Source: Geoalkalibacter halelectricus | GTDB lineage: Bacteria; Desulfobacterota; Desulfuromonadia; Desulfuromonadales; Geoalkalibacteraceae | DNA length: 64,000 nucleotides | NCBI RefSeq assembly: GCF_025263685.1 | Contig: NZ_CP092109.1 | Coordinates: forward strand, 1,737,001-1,801,000 | Reading direction: 5' to 3' | Shown: piece after piece, positions 53,361-63,442 of the stretch | Position numbering within the stretch: position 1 is the stretch's first letter | Layout: each line of letters begins with the position of its first letter | Translations under genes and position numbers: made by a program | Notes under the pieces: generated by a model | Seen by the model: the letters and a program-made list of their open reading frames with translations, nothing else | Databases searched by the model: none | Told to the model about the DNA's origin: nothing

Positions 53361-53756
53361 ATGTCCAGCGCAGTTGTTCAAGAAAATCCGCCCCGCCACT
53401 GGAGGCGGTGGTTTGCCCTGCTCGGCGGCGGCTTCGCCTGGACCTATCACCTGATTTCCATTTACGCGGTGGGTGAATTCGGCTGCGTCAGCGGCCTGGA
53501 TCGCCTCACTTTTGCCGGGATCAGCGCGGTGGCTTGGCTGATCCTGATATTTAGTGCCCTATCCTTCACGGTGGCCCTGGCGGCGGCCCTGATCGGTTAT
53601 CGCGACAAGCAATGGGACGCTCGGCAGCAAAGCCCTGGGCGTGAGGAGGAGGGGGGGCGATTTCTTTCTCAATTCGGCTTTTTGCTCAGCAGCCTGTTCG
53701 CTCTGATCATCTTTGTCGAAACCCTGCCGGTGTTTGCTTATCTGGGAGGGTGCTGA
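53361..53756 (+). CDS. Small membrane protein of the oxidase operon
   Basis: A 131-residue protein with three hydrophobic segments (about 20-35, 50-78 and 105-122), starting 13 bp after the oxidase gene. AGGAGG ribosome site. Small proteins of this type often accompany caa3-like oxidases and may aid assembly, but I do not recognise a family. Its stop is 11 bp from that of the convergent GH65 gene. Confidence 0.65.
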   Translation: MSSAVVQENPPRHWRRWFALLGGGFAWTYHLISIYAVGEFGCVSGLDRLTFAGISAVAWLILIFSALSFTVALAAALIGYRDKQWDARQQSPGREEEGGRFLSQFGFLLSSLFALIIFVETLPVFAYLGGC

Positions 53757-53766
53757 GGGGTGGCGA

Positions 53767-56190
53767 TCAACTGCACTCCTTGCCGACCAAATCGAATTCC
53801 AGGGTATCGCCGCCGCGCAATTGGTGTTGCTGGTCGCGGTAGATCAGTTGAATGGGCTCTATTTCGCAGATCTGGCAGGTCAGGCGCATTTTCTCTTTGG
53901 TGATTTGCAAAGTCAGCAGTTGACCCCGGTAATGAAGTTGCAGGCACAGACGGGTCAGTTCCTGCGGCAGGCATGGGTTGAGCCGCAGCACGCCGCCGCG
54001 TGTTTCGATGCCGATGTAGCAGCGCTGGAGCAAATCGACGGTGCCGGCCATGGCGCCGAGGTGTATGCCCTCGGGAGTTGTGCCGCCCTGAATGTCGTCG
54101 ATATCCGCCCGCAGGGCTTCGAGGTAGAGGTCCCAGGAGCCCTTGCGGTCGGAGCGCGACAGCACCCAGGAGTGCACCACCTGACTGAGCGTTGATCCGT
54201 GAGAGGTGCGGGCCAGATAATACTCGATGTTTTTGGGGATGGTTTCGTAGTCAAAGGGGTAGCCGAGACGCTGGAACAGGGCTTTGAGTTCCTCGGCGGA
54301 AAACAGATAGAACAGCATCAAGACATCGGCCTGTTTGGAGCATTTGTAGCGGTTGGGCGAATCTCCCTCGGCTTCGAGGATGCGGTCGAGGCGCATGACC
54401 TTGCCGTGTTTGCTGCGGTAGGTTTCCCAGTCGAGTTCCTCGAGTTTGTCATAGCCTTCGAATTGGCTGAGGATGTCGTCGCCGTGAAAGACCAGGCGCA
54501 TGCGGCGGCTGATGTGATCCCAGTGGTCGATCTCGTCCTGCTTCAGGTCGAGAATCTCGCACAATTCCTGGCGGCGGTCTCCCGGCAGGAGATCGAGAAC
54601 CTCCATGGCGCAAACCAGGACCCACACCGCCATGAGGTTGGTGTAGGCGTTGTTGTCCAGCCCGGGTCGCTCGGCGGCGGGGTAGGCGTCGTGGTATTCG
54701 TCGGGGCCCATGACGCCGAAAATCTCGTAGCGCTCGAGCTTGGCGTTCCAGGTTGTCAGGCTCGCCCAGAAGCGGGCGATCTCCAGGATCATTTCGGCAC
54801 CGAAAAAGCTTAAGTATTCCAGGTCGTCGGTGACCTGGAAATACTGCCAGACGTTCCAGGCGATGGCCGCATTGACGTGGCGTTGCAGACGCGAGTTGTC
54901 GGGAATCCAATTGCCCGATTGCGGATTGAGGTGGACCTTCTGGCTTTCCTCGCGCCCGTTGCTGCCGCTCTGCCAGGGATACATGGCGCCGTCGAAACCG
55001 GCCTCGCGCGCGGCGGCCCGGGCTTCGCCGAGGCGTCGATAGCGGTAGTTGAGAAGGGTGCGGGTAATCTCGGGCATACGCAGGTTGAGCAGGGGAAAGA
55101 TAAACAGTTCATCCCAGAAGATATGGCCGCGATAGGCCTCGCCGTGCCAGCCGCGCGAGGGCACCCCGGCATCGAGGTGAATGGTGTGCGGGCTTACGGT
55201 TTGCAGCAGGTGAAAAATGTGCAGGCGCAAAATCATCATGTTGGTCGCGCCCTTATCGCCGTTGGCTTCTTCGAGGTTCATGTCGAAGCGGCGCCAGAGT
55301 TGATGCCAGCGCAGGCTGTGGTCACCGAGCAATTCCTCGAAGCCGCCCGCGCGCGCCACCGCCGTTTGCGCTTCGAGCCCGGACTCGGCGATGGCTTCAT
55401 CCCGGCAGGTGTAGAGGGCGATAACCTTCTCGACCCGCGCGCTCTGTCCCTGCTGCAAGGATAGCTTAAAGGTCTGGGCGATGAAGTCATCCTTGCGCAG
55501 TGTGTTGCGCGGGGGATTGTGCCGGGTGTCGTCGACATAAACACGGGTGCGGGCTGCTTGTGCGATCTCAAGGCGCGACTGGTTGGTGCACATTTTCAGC
55601 AAGAGAGTTTCCGCGTCGATGGAGCGGGCCTCCAGGGGCTCGAGGTGGCGATTGGCCAGGTCGCTGTAGCGCTCGACGTTGTCGTTGACCACCTGCCCGT
55701 CCAGGGCACTGCGCCACTCAACCTCGCCCGACCAGTTTTCCGCGACCAGCGAAGTTTCAAGGGCGGCCAGATGGCGGTTGCCCATGTGCACCAGGCGCCG
55801 CTGATCCAATCGGCTGATGCGCCCCTGGGCGTCGGCAAAGCGAATGTTTCGGTGCAGCAGGCCTTGCTTGAGGTCGAGGGTCTGGCGGTAGGAAAGAATC
55901 TTCACCTTCTGCATGTCAAACCACTCGCCACCGTGAATACGGAAAGTCAGGGACAGCCAGTTGGGCAGATTGACCAGATCCTCGTTTTCAATGACCCGGC
56001 CCGCCATTTGGGTTTGCAGGCGGTTGTAGCCTCCGGCCAGATAGGTGCCGGGATAGTGAACCTCGTTCGCGTCGCTCTCGGGGGCGGCTCCTCGAGTGCA
56101 GAAATATCCATTGCCGAGGGTGCACAGGGCTTCGCGGAGCTTTTCCTTCTCGGGGTCGAAGCTGTCATAGACGAGGGACCAACTGTTCAT
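53767..56190 (-). CDS. Glycoside hydrolase family 65 phosphorylase
   Basis: An 807-residue GH65 enzyme that phosphorolyses an alpha-glucoside (trehalose, maltose, kojibiose or similar) to beta-glucose 1-phosphate. N-terminal super-sandwich domain (to about 270); then the (alpha/alpha)6 barrel with DAGVPSRGWHGEAYRGHIFWD, and the catalytic Glu in FGVMGPDEYHDAY. SHGSTLSQVVHSWVL near 690 and IQGGTTPEGIHLGAM form the phosphate site. The exact sugar cannot be told. Starts at 56190 with AGGAGG upstream; divergent from ppsA, which begins 180 bp away. Confidence 0.9.
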   Translation of the reverse strand: MNSWSLVYDSFDPEKEKLREALCTLGNGYFCTRGAAPESDANEVHYPGTYLAGGYNRLQTQMAGRVIENEDLVNLPNWLSLTFRIHGGEWFDMQKVKILSYRQTLDLKQGLLHRNIRFADAQGRISRLDQRRLVHMGNRHLAALETSLVAENWSGEVEWRSALDGQVVNDNVERYSDLANRHLEPLEARSIDAETLLLKMCTNQSRLEIAQAARTRVYVDDTRHNPPRNTLRKDDFIAQTFKLSLQQGQSARVEKVIALYTCRDEAIAESGLEAQTAVARAGGFEELLGDHSLRWHQLWRRFDMNLEEANGDKGATNMMILRLHIFHLLQTVSPHTIHLDAGVPSRGWHGEAYRGHIFWDELFIFPLLNLRMPEITRTLLNYRYRRLGEARAAAREAGFDGAMYPWQSGSNGREESQKVHLNPQSGNWIPDNSRLQRHVNAAIAWNVWQYFQVTDDLEYLSFFGAEMILEIARFWASLTTWNAKLERYEIFGVMGPDEYHDAYPAAERPGLDNNAYTNLMAVWVLVCAMEVLDLLPGDRRQELCEILDLKQDEIDHWDHISRRMRLVFHGDDILSQFEGYDKLEELDWETYRSKHGKVMRLDRILEAEGDSPNRYKCSKQADVLMLFYLFSAEELKALFQRLGYPFDYETIPKNIEYYLARTSHGSTLSQVVHSWVLSRSDRKGSWDLYLEALRADIDDIQGGTTPEGIHLGAMAGTVDLLQRCYIGIETRGGVLRLNPCLPQELTRLCLQLHYRGQLLTLQITKEKMRLTCQICEIEPIQLIYRDQQHQLRGGDTLEFDLVGKECS

Positions 56191-56371
56191 AAATGAAAAT
56201 CCTCCTGACACATCGGTCACAAGATCAAATTCGTAGTCAATTCTAACAGAAGGGAGACAATTGCAACGGGCGTCGGGACGAAGGGCGCGAGTTGACATCG
56301 AGGCGGGGGTTGATAGAAATGCGGTAAGCCCTTTTGCGTCGAGACCTGTTTTGAGAATCGGGGAGGTAAGC

Positions 56372-58765
56372 ATGAGCGCCAAATCCAAAACGATTCGCCG
56401 GCTTGAGGAACTCACCAATCAGGATGTCGCCCTGGTCGGCGGTAAAAATGCCTCCTTGGGTGAGATGATTCGAACCCTTAAGGCGGAAGGGGTGCAGGTG
56501 CCCGATGGCTTCGCCACCACTGCGGCTGCCTATCGAATCTTTCTTCAGGACAATGATCTGGATGAGAAAATTCGTTTGCGTTTAGAAGAATACCGCAAGG
56601 GCGAAAAAACTCTCCACCAGACGGGCGAGGCCATCCGCCGCATGATTCGCCGCGGCACCTGGCCCGAGGAGCTAGCCGTTGCCGTTCGCGAGGCCTACGG
56701 CGAGCTTTGCCGACGCAGCGGCCGCGAGGAGATCGATGTGGCGGTGCGCAGCAGCGCCACGGCGGAAGATTTGCCCGATGCCAGCTTTGCCGGTCAGCAG
56801 GAAACCTTTCTCAACATCAGCGGCGAGGCGGAACTGCTCGATGCCTGCCGCAAGTGCTATGCGTCCCTGTTCACCGACCGCGCCATCAGCTACCGCGAGA
56901 ACAAAGGCTTCGACCATCTGCAGGTCGCCCTGTCCGTGGGCGTGCAGAAGATGGTGCGTTCGGACCAGGCGGGCGCGGGGGTGATGTTCTCCATCGACAC
57001 CGATACCGGTTTTCCCCATGTGGTGGTCATTGATGCCGCCTGGGGATTGGGCGAGAACGTGGTTCAGGGCACCGTCAATCCGGATGCTTATCTGGTGTTC
57101 AAGCCTTTGCTCGATAAGCCCGGCATGACGCCCATCCTGCGCAAAAGCCTGGGCAGTAAAGAAAAAAAGATGGTCTATGCGCGCAGTGCCGGGCAAACCA
57201 CGCGCAATGTGGACACCACCGCCAAGGAACGGCGCGGTTTCGTGCTCTCCAATGATGAGATTCTGCAGTTGGCGCGCTGGGCGGTGGCTATAGAAAAGCA
57301 TTACGGGCGGCCCATGGACATGGAATGGGCCAAGGACGGAGAAACCGGCGAGTTGTTCATCGTGCAGGCGCGCCCCGAAACGGTGCAATCGCGCAAGGAC
57401 GCCGGAGTTTTAACCAGCTACGCCCTCAAGGAATCGGGCAAGGTGCTGCTCACCGGGCTGGCCATCGGCGAAGCCATTGCCGCCGGGCGCGTGCAGGTCA
57501 TCAAGAGCGCCTCCGAGATCGAGCGCTTCGAGGAGGGCGGTATTTTGGTCACGGGCATGACCGACCCCGACTGGGTGCCCATCATGAAAAAGGCCGCCGG
57601 CATCATCACCGACCACGGTGGGCGTACTTCTCACGCAGCCATCGTCAGTCGCGAGTTGGGCATCGCCGCGGTCATCGGCACCGGCAGCGCCACCTCCGAC
57701 CTCAAGGATGGCCAGGAGATTACCCTATCCTGCGCAGAAGGCGATCAGGGCAAGATCTACGAGGGCATCCTTGACTTCGAGGAAACCGAGGTCAATCTCG
57801 ATGATCTCCCCGAAATCAAAACCCAGATCATGCTCAACATCGCCAGCCCGGCGGCCGCTTTCCGCTGGTGGCGTCTGCCCTGTCGGGGTATCGGCCTGGC
57901 GCGCATGGAATTCATCATCAATAATCTTATTCAGGCGCACCCCATGGCCCTGCTCAAATACGACGAGCTTGAGGACAAGGAGGCCCGGCAGCGCATTCGC
58001 GAGCTGACCAAGAATTACGACGACAAGAGCGAATATTTCGTCGACCAACTCGCCCAGGGCATCGCCGTCATCGCCGCCAGTCAGTATCCCGACCCGGTCA
58101 TTGTGCGCATGAGCGATTTCAAGACCAATGAATACGCCGACCTCATCGGCGGGCGCCAGTTTGAATTCTCCGAGGAAAACCCAATGCTCGGCTTTCGCGG
58201 TGCCTCGCGCTATTACAGCGAGCATTATCGCGCCGGTTTTGCCCTGGAATGCGCGGCCATCAGGCGGGTGCGCGAGGCCATGGGGCTGACCAACCTGGTG
58301 GTCATGATTCCTTTTTGCCGCACTCTGAAGGAGGCCGACCGGGTGTTGGAGGTGCTCGCTGAAAACGGCCTGGTGCGTGGGCAGCAGGGGCTGGAGGTGT
58401 ATGTGATGGTCGAAATACCCTCCAACGTGATCCTCGCCGAGCAGTTCGCCGAGCGTTTTGACGGCTTCTCCATCGGCTCCAATGATCTGACCCAACTCAC
58501 CCTGGGGGTGGATCGCGATTCGGCAATCCTCAAGGAACTCTTCGACGAGCGTGATCCGGCCGTTATGGCGACCATCGCCCAGGTGATTCGCGCCGCCAAC
58601 AAAACCGGCACCAAGATCGGCATCTGCGGACAGGCGCCCAGCGATTATCCTGAGTTCGCCGCGTTTTTGGTCGAGGAAGGGATCGACTCCATCTCGCTCA
58701 ATCCCGACAGCGTGATTGGGATAATTCGGCGCCTCGCCCAGGTGGAAAAACGCGTGAGGCGTTGA
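56372..58765 (+). CDS. ppsA: Phosphoenolpyruvate synthase
   Basis: Makes PEP from pyruvate and ATP with release of AMP and phosphate, for gluconeogenesis. It has 797 residues: ATP-grasp domain at the N terminus (LVGGKNASLGEMI, DVAVRSSATAEDLPDASFAGQQETFLN near 130), phosphohistidine domain GIITDHGGRTSHAAIVSRELGIAAVIG near 420, and the PEP-binding barrel (FSIGSNDLTQLTLGVDRDS near 700, Cys in IGICGQAPSDYPE). ATG 56372 has GGGAGG upstream. Convergent with mgtE (38 bp apart). Confidence 0.95.
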   Translation: MSAKSKTIRRLEELTNQDVALVGGKNASLGEMIRTLKAEGVQVPDGFATTAAAYRIFLQDNDLDEKIRLRLEEYRKGEKTLHQTGEAIRRMIRRGTWPEELAVAVREAYGELCRRSGREEIDVAVRSSATAEDLPDASFAGQQETFLNISGEAELLDACRKCYASLFTDRAISYRENKGFDHLQVALSVGVQKMVRSDQAGAGVMFSIDTDTGFPHVVVIDAAWGLGENVVQGTVNPDAYLVFKPLLDKPGMTPILRKSLGSKEKKMVYARSAGQTTRNVDTTAKERRGFVLSNDEILQLARWAVAIEKHYGRPMDMEWAKDGETGELFIVQARPETVQSRKDAGVLTSYALKESGKVLLTGLAIGEAIAAGRVQVIKSASEIERFEEGGILVTGMTDPDWVPIMKKAAGIITDHGGRTSHAAIVSRELGIAAVIGTGSATSDLKDGQEITLSCAEGDQGKIYEGILDFEETEVNLDDLPEIKTQIMLNIASPAAAFRWWRLPCRGIGLARMEFIINNLIQAHPMALLKYDELEDKEARQRIRELTKNYDDKSEYFVDQLAQGIAVIAASQYPDPVIVRMSDFKTNEYADLIGGRQFEFSEENPMLGFRGASRYYSEHYRAGFALECAAIRRVREAMGLTNLVVMIPFCRTLKEADRVLEVLAENGLVRGQQGLEVYVMVEIPSNVILAEQFAERFDGFSIGSNDLTQLTLGVDRDSAILKELFDERDPAVMATIAQVIRAANKTGTKIGICGQAPSDYPEFAAFLVEEGIDSISLNPDSVIGIIRRLAQVEKRVRR

Positions 58766-58803
58766 GGGCCGAGCCGGCGTTTCGGGGGCTTGGCGCTGCG
58801 CCG

Positions 58804-60123
58804 CTACAGGCCGAGAACGGCGCGGGCGATCAAAAAGTACACGAGCAGGCCGCTGGCATCGACGATGGTGGTGACGAAGGGGGCGCTGACCACAGCGGGG
58901 TCGACGCCGAACCTACGGGCCAGCAGGGGCATCAGCGAGCCGACGAAGGAGGCCAGGGTGCAGACGGTGATGAGGCTCAAGGCGATGATTGCGGCTAGCG
59001 AATCCCCGGCGAACAGCCACACCGGCACCAGACTGAGGGCGGCCAGCAGGGTGCCGAGCAAAAAGCCCACGCGCGCCTCACGCAGTACCACGCGCAGCAC
59101 GTCCTCCGGGCGAATGTCGTCCAGTGCCATGCTGCGTACCACGGTGGTCGCCGACTGGGCGCCGGCGTTGCCGCCCGTGCCGATCAGCAACGGGATGAAC
59201 AGGGCCAGGGTGACGACTTGTTCCAGGGTATGTTCAAAGGCACTGAGGACGTTGACCGTGAGGGTTGCGGCCACGGCAAGCATGAGCAGCCAGACCGCGC
59301 GGCTACGCGCCAGGTGAAAGACGGAGGCCGAAAAATAGGGGCGGCCCAGGGGTTCGCTGGCACCGGTGCGGGCCAGGTCCTCGCCGGTTTCGGCGCCGAG
59401 CACGTCCATGGCGTCATCCACGGTGACCATGCCGACCAGGCGATTCTCCGAATCCACCACGGGTACGGCGAGCAAATCGGCGCCCTGGATGATGCGGGCG
59501 ACATCCTCCTGATCCTCGTCGACGCCGACGGCGTGGGTGGCGCCGCTCATGATTTCGCCCACGGTGACCTGAGGTTCGGCGAGCAGCAAGTCACGCAGCT
59601 CGATGGTCCCCAGGAGGCGCAATTCATCGTCGGTCACGGGCAGGGTGTAGACGGGTTCCGCATCCTCGGCGCGGCGGCGGACCCGGGCCAGGGCGTCCTC
59701 GACGGTCATCTCCGGGATGAGGCGGATGAATTTTGGGCTCATGATGCGGCCCGCCGATTCATCGGGATAGCCCAGCAGCATGGCGGTCAGGCGCCGCTCG
59801 CGAGGACTCAGCCCGTCCTGGAGTTTCCTGACCACCGTGGCCGGCATTTCATCGAAGAGCCGGGCCCGGTCATCGGCGTCCATCTCTTCCACCAGACGCA
59901 GCACCTGCTCGTCGCGCAGGCCGCTGAGCAACTCCTCCTGGTGGGTGGCGTCGAGCAGTTGAAAGACCTCCAGGGCGCTGTCCTTGGCCAGCAGGCGAAA
60001 GGCCTTGGCGCGCTCGGCCGGCGCCAGACGCGCCAATTCATCGGCGATTTCCAGGGGGGGGCGCTCCTGCAATTCGTCGCGCAGGGACTTAAGGTCGGTT
60101 ATGGGTAGAGGATTTTGCGGCAT
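58804..60123 (-). CDS. mgtE: Magnesium transporter MgtE
   Basis: Mg2+ channel gated by cytosolic Mg2+. It has 439 residues: N-terminal superhelical domain (about 15-130), two CBS domains (about 135-250, with VDSENRLVGMVTVDDAMDVL), a linker helix, and five membrane helices from about 285 with TLALFIPLLIGTGGNAGAQSATTVVRSMAL, the pore motif. Start at ATG 60123 (MPQNP); the frame opens further upstream without a ribosome site. Confidence 0.93.
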   Translation of the reverse strand: MPQNPLPITDLKSLRDELQERPPLEIADELARLAPAERAKAFRLLAKDSALEVFQLLDATHQEELLSGLRDEQVLRLVEEMDADDRARLFDEMPATVVRKLQDGLSPRERRLTAMLLGYPDESAGRIMSPKFIRLIPEMTVEDALARVRRRAEDAEPVYTLPVTDDELRLLGTIELRDLLLAEPQVTVGEIMSGATHAVGVDEDQEDVARIIQGADLLAVPVVDSENRLVGMVTVDDAMDVLGAETGEDLARTGASEPLGRPYFSASVFHLARSRAVWLLMLAVAATLTVNVLSAFEHTLEQVVTLALFIPLLIGTGGNAGAQSATTVVRSMALDDIRPEDVLRVVLREARVGFLLGTLLAALSLVPVWLFAGDSLAAIIALSLITVCTLASFVGSLMPLLARRFGVDPAVVSAPFVTTIVDASGLLVYFLIARAVLGL

Positions 60124-60345
60124 GGATGAGGCTCCGATTTTGTATCTGAATTCACCCGGTGGGGGCTGCGATCCCAAGCTGAACAGTTACCCGATTTTTA
60201 TGAAATGCCCGGCAGCGGGCAGTTGACCCTTAAGAAGTATAAATGCTTAAAGGCGCCGACGCCACCCGCGTTGGCAAGAAGCGAAATATGCCATCCACAT
60301 CTGGTCCTGTCCAGACTTCTCGAAACAATTGGAGGTTTTGCGAAT

Positions 60346-61503
60346 ATGGTACTCAAACGCCTCACGACATCGCTGTTGCTGGTTCTTACCGTTTTCCTGG
60401 TCGGCTTTACGCTGTTTCGACCGCCAGGGGTCGGCGCGGATGAAATCATCGAAACGCAGGAACACCAACTGCGTGTCATTACTCTGGTGGAAGGATTGGA
60501 GCATCCCTGGGGCTTGGCCTTTCTTCCCGATGGACGCATGCTGGTGACCGAGCGCCCGGGACGACTGCGCCTCATCGTCGACGGAGAACTCAAGTCCGAA
60601 CCGGTGGCCGGTTTGCCGGAGATCGTCGCCGTGGGTCAAGGCGGCTTGCTTGACATTGCCCTGCATCCTCGTTTTACCGACAACCACCTGGTCTACTTCT
60701 CCTACGCGGGACGCGGCGAAGGCGGAATCGGCACCGAAGTGGCCAGGGGGCGGCTGGTCGACAATCGCCTGGAGGATCTCGAGGTCATCTTCAGCATGGA
60801 GCCCAAATCCAACGCGCGCCAGCATTTTGGGTCGCGGCTGGTGTTTGATCGCGAAGGATTTCTCTATATCACTTTGGGCGACCGCGGGGAGATGGATCGC
60901 GCACAAGTGACCGACGATCATGCCGGCTCGGTGATACGCCTTCATGACGATGGGCGGGTGCCCGAAGACAATCCCTTTGTCGGCAAGCCCGATTTCAAGC
61001 CGGAAATCTATACCTACGGTCACCGCAACATCCAGGGGGCGGCCCTGCACCCCGAATCCGGGAAATTGTGGACCCACGAGCATGGTCCCCAGGGCGGTGA
61101 CGAGGTCAACATCATCCGGGCCGGACGCAATTACGGTTGGCCGGTCATCACCCACGGCGTCCAGTACGTGACGGGTGCGCGCATCGGCGTGGGAACAGAA
61201 AAAGAAGGCATGGAGTCGCCCCTGCACTACTGGGTGCCGGTTTCCATCGCACCCTCCGGAATGGCCTTTTATACCGGCGAACGGTTTCCCAATTGGCGCG
61301 GCGATCTGTTCATCGGCGCCCTGCGCGACCGGATGCTGGTACGCCTGCGCCTTGACGGCGAAAGGGTGAGCGAGGAAGAACATATGTTGGAAGGCACTTT
61401 GGGCCGTATCCGGGATGTGCGCCAGGGACCGGACGGATATCTCTATTTGCTCACCGACGAACGCCGCGGCGTTTTGGCGCGGCTTGAACCCGCGGACCCC
61501 TGA
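60346..61503 (+). CDS. PQQ-dependent sugar (aldose) dehydrogenase family protein
   Basis: A 385-residue exported protein of the soluble glucose/sorbosone dehydrogenase beta-propeller family. N-terminal hydrophobic segment (about 7-25), then VEGLEHPWGLAFLPDGRMLVTERPGRL, GQGGLLDIALHP near 100, ARQHFGSRLVFDREGFLYITLGDRGE near 150 (catalytic His region) and YTYGHRNIQGAALHPESGKLWTHEHGPQGGDEVN near 215. Probably oxidises a sugar in the periplasm with PQQ, if the cell makes or imports it. GGAGG ribosome site; divergent from mgtE (222 bp between). Confidence 0.85.
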   Translation: MVLKRLTTSLLLVLTVFLVGFTLFRPPGVGADEIIETQEHQLRVITLVEGLEHPWGLAFLPDGRMLVTERPGRLRLIVDGELKSEPVAGLPEIVAVGQGGLLDIALHPRFTDNHLVYFSYAGRGEGGIGTEVARGRLVDNRLEDLEVIFSMEPKSNARQHFGSRLVFDREGFLYITLGDRGEMDRAQVTDDHAGSVIRLHDDGRVPEDNPFVGKPDFKPEIYTYGHRNIQGAALHPESGKLWTHEHGPQGGDEVNIIRAGRNYGWPVITHGVQYVTGARIGVGTEKEGMESPLHYWVPVSIAPSGMAFYTGERFPNWRGDLFIGALRDRMLVRLRLDGERVSEEEHMLEGTLGRIRDVRQGPDGYLYLLTDERRGVLARLEPADP

Positions 61504-61664
61504 ATCCGGCGGTGCTGGGCCTGTGGCATTGTTGAGGAGGTTGATCGAAAAATCCGATTTTATGGATTGAAATTATTGATATTTCCGATTTGCTTTTTTG
61601 CCACCTTCCTTCCTATTATGGCGCCTTTGACGCTCACAATTGAAAATTCAGGAGGAAGGTAAAC

Positions 61665-62573
61665 ATGAAAAAATCTGTATTTCTACTGCTGGTCGCCTGC
61701 TTCATTTTCGCGGGCTGTCAGAAAAAGGAGGATTCGGCCGAATCCGCAGCGACCGATCGGCGTCCCGCAAAGCTGATCCTCACCGCCATTCCCGACGACA
61801 ATGCCGAAAACATGCGCGAGTATTTCGGGCTGATCGCCGCGCAGATCGAGCAAGTCACGGGCATCCCCTGCGAATACGTGCATGTCGACAACTACGCGGC
61901 CAGCGTCACGGCACTGGCCACCGGGCGCGCTCACCTGGCCTGGTTCGGCGCGGTTACCACCGCTCAGGCCTACATGCAGATGCGCGATGCTCTGGAGGTC
62001 GTAGCGGCACGCGATATCGATAAGGAGTTCATCGCCTACTTCATTGCCAACGCTGATCTCAATCTGGAACCGATCGACAATCTCGCCGAACTGGCACAAC
62101 TGGCGCAAGGCCAGGGCTGGACCTTCACCTTCGGCAGCAAAAGCAGCACCTCCAGCCATCTGATGCCGCGCAGCTTCTTTGCCGAGCAGAGCGGGAAGGC
62201 ACCGGAAGCGGTGTTCCGTACCGTCGCTTTCAGCGGCAGTCACGACGTGGTGCTGCAAAAAGTCGCCAACGGAGAATTTCACCTAGGCGCCTTGGGCCAG
62301 CCGCCCTATGATCGCGCCGGCGAAGAAATCAGGGCAAGAGCTCCCATCGTCTACACCACTCCCAAGTTCACCAACTACTCTCTTTCCGCCCGTGCCGACC
62401 TGGGGGCAGACCTTATAGGCGAGATTCGCTCGGTGCTGCTCAACCTTCATGAAACCCCCGAAGGCCGACAAATTCTCGACTACCTCAAGGCTGGAAAATT
62501 CGTCGATGCCGATATGAGCGAATGGCTCGGATACGTGGATCTCATCGAATCCGGTGTGGACATCGGCGGCTGA
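61665..62573 (+). CDS. PhnD-type phosphonate/phosphite substrate-binding lipoprotein
   Basis: A 302-residue periplasmic-binding protein: lipobox CFIFAGC (Cys 18), then the PhnD/SsuA-like fold with AIPDDNAENMREYFGLIAAQIEQVTG and HVDNYAASVTALATGRAHLAWFGAVT, FGSKSSTSSHLMPRSFF near 160 (anion-binding serines), and YTTPKFTNYSLSAR. Likely binds phosphonate, phosphite or a similar oxyanion. It starts a three-gene ABC set: the ATPase starts on its stop codon and the permease runs off the window. The ligand is inferred from family. Confidence 0.82.
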   Translation: MKKSVFLLLVACFIFAGCQKKEDSAESAATDRRPAKLILTAIPDDNAENMREYFGLIAAQIEQVTGIPCEYVHVDNYAASVTALATGRAHLAWFGAVTTAQAYMQMRDALEVVAARDIDKEFIAYFIANADLNLEPIDNLAELAQLAQGQGWTFTFGSKSSTSSHLMPRSFFAEQSGKAPEAVFRTVAFSGSHDVVLQKVANGEFHLGALGQPPYDRAGEEIRARAPIVYTTPKFTNYSLSARADLGADLIGEIRSVLLNLHETPEGRQILDYLKAGKFVDADMSEWLGYVDLIESGVDIGG

Positions 62574-63442
62574 TGGCTGAAACGACCAGAATCGAGGCGC
62601 CGCAAGGCGCCTCGCGCATTTCCGTTAAAGAAAGCCGGGACGTTCTGCTCAAGCCGCAAGCGGTTTTTGCCCTGCAGGGAGTCGGAAAATCCTTCGGGCG
62701 CGCACAGGTGCTAACGGATATCGCTTTTTCCGTTCAGCCGGGTGAGCGCATTGCGGTAATCGGCCCGTCGGGCGCCGGAAAAACCACCTTGTTTCGCCTG
62801 CTCAGCGCGGTGCTCAAGCCGAGCAGCGGGCGGGTTCTGACCCTTGGCTGCGATACCTGCGCCTTGCGTGGGCGTGCGTTGCGCCGGCTGCGGCGGCAAA
62901 TCGGAGTCCTTTACCAAAACGACAACCTCATACCCCACCTGCGCGTGGTGCATAACGTGCTCATGGGGCGCCTGGGCGACTGGGCCCTGGCGCGCGCCTT
63001 GCTGTCGCTGCTGTGGCCCCAGGAACTGGCCAAGGCCAAGGAGGCTCTGGCGCGGGTGGAACTTGCCGACAAGCTCTGGAGCATGCCCGGCGAACTTTCC
63101 GGAGGCCAGCAGCAGCGTGTCGCCATCGCCCGCCTGATGGTGCAGCAGCCGCGCGTCATGCTGGCCGATGAACCGGTCAGTCAGCTCGACATCCGCCTGG
63201 GTCGCGAAATTATCGAACTGCTCTGCACCCTCGCCACATCCCTGGGCACCACCCTGCTGGTAAATCTGCACACCCTGGAATTGCTGCACGGCAATTTCGA
63301 GCGCGTCATCGCCCTCAGGCAGGGTCGTCTTTTCTGGGAAGGCGCCCCCGCCGCCATCAGCCGTGAGCTGCTCCAGGAACTCTACGGGGCGGAATATCGC
63401 GCCCTGCACCTCGACGATGTATCCCTCAACTCAGGCTCATGA
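62573..63442 (+). CDS. PhnC-type ABC transporter ATP-binding protein
   Basis: A 289-residue ABC ATPase: Walker A GPSGAGKTTLFR near 65, Q-loop VLYQNDNLIPHL near 113, signature LSGGQQQRVAIARLM near 178, Walker B VMLADEPVSQLD near 198 and the His switch in NLHTLELL. N-terminal ~35 residues are extra. The ATG overlaps the PhnD-like stop, and its stop overlaps the permease start, so the set is co-translated. Confidence 0.88.
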   Translation: MAETTRIEAPQGASRISVKESRDVLLKPQAVFALQGVGKSFGRAQVLTDIAFSVQPGERIAVIGPSGAGKTTLFRLLSAVLKPSSGRVLTLGCDTCALRGRALRRLRRQIGVLYQNDNLIPHLRVVHNVLMGRLGDWALARALLSLLWPQELAKAKEALARVELADKLWSMPGELSGGQQQRVAIARLMVQQPRVMLADEPVSQLDIRLGREIIELLCTLATSLGTTLLVNLHTLELLHGNFERVIALRQGRLFWEGAPAAISRELLQELYGAEYRALHLDDVSLNSGS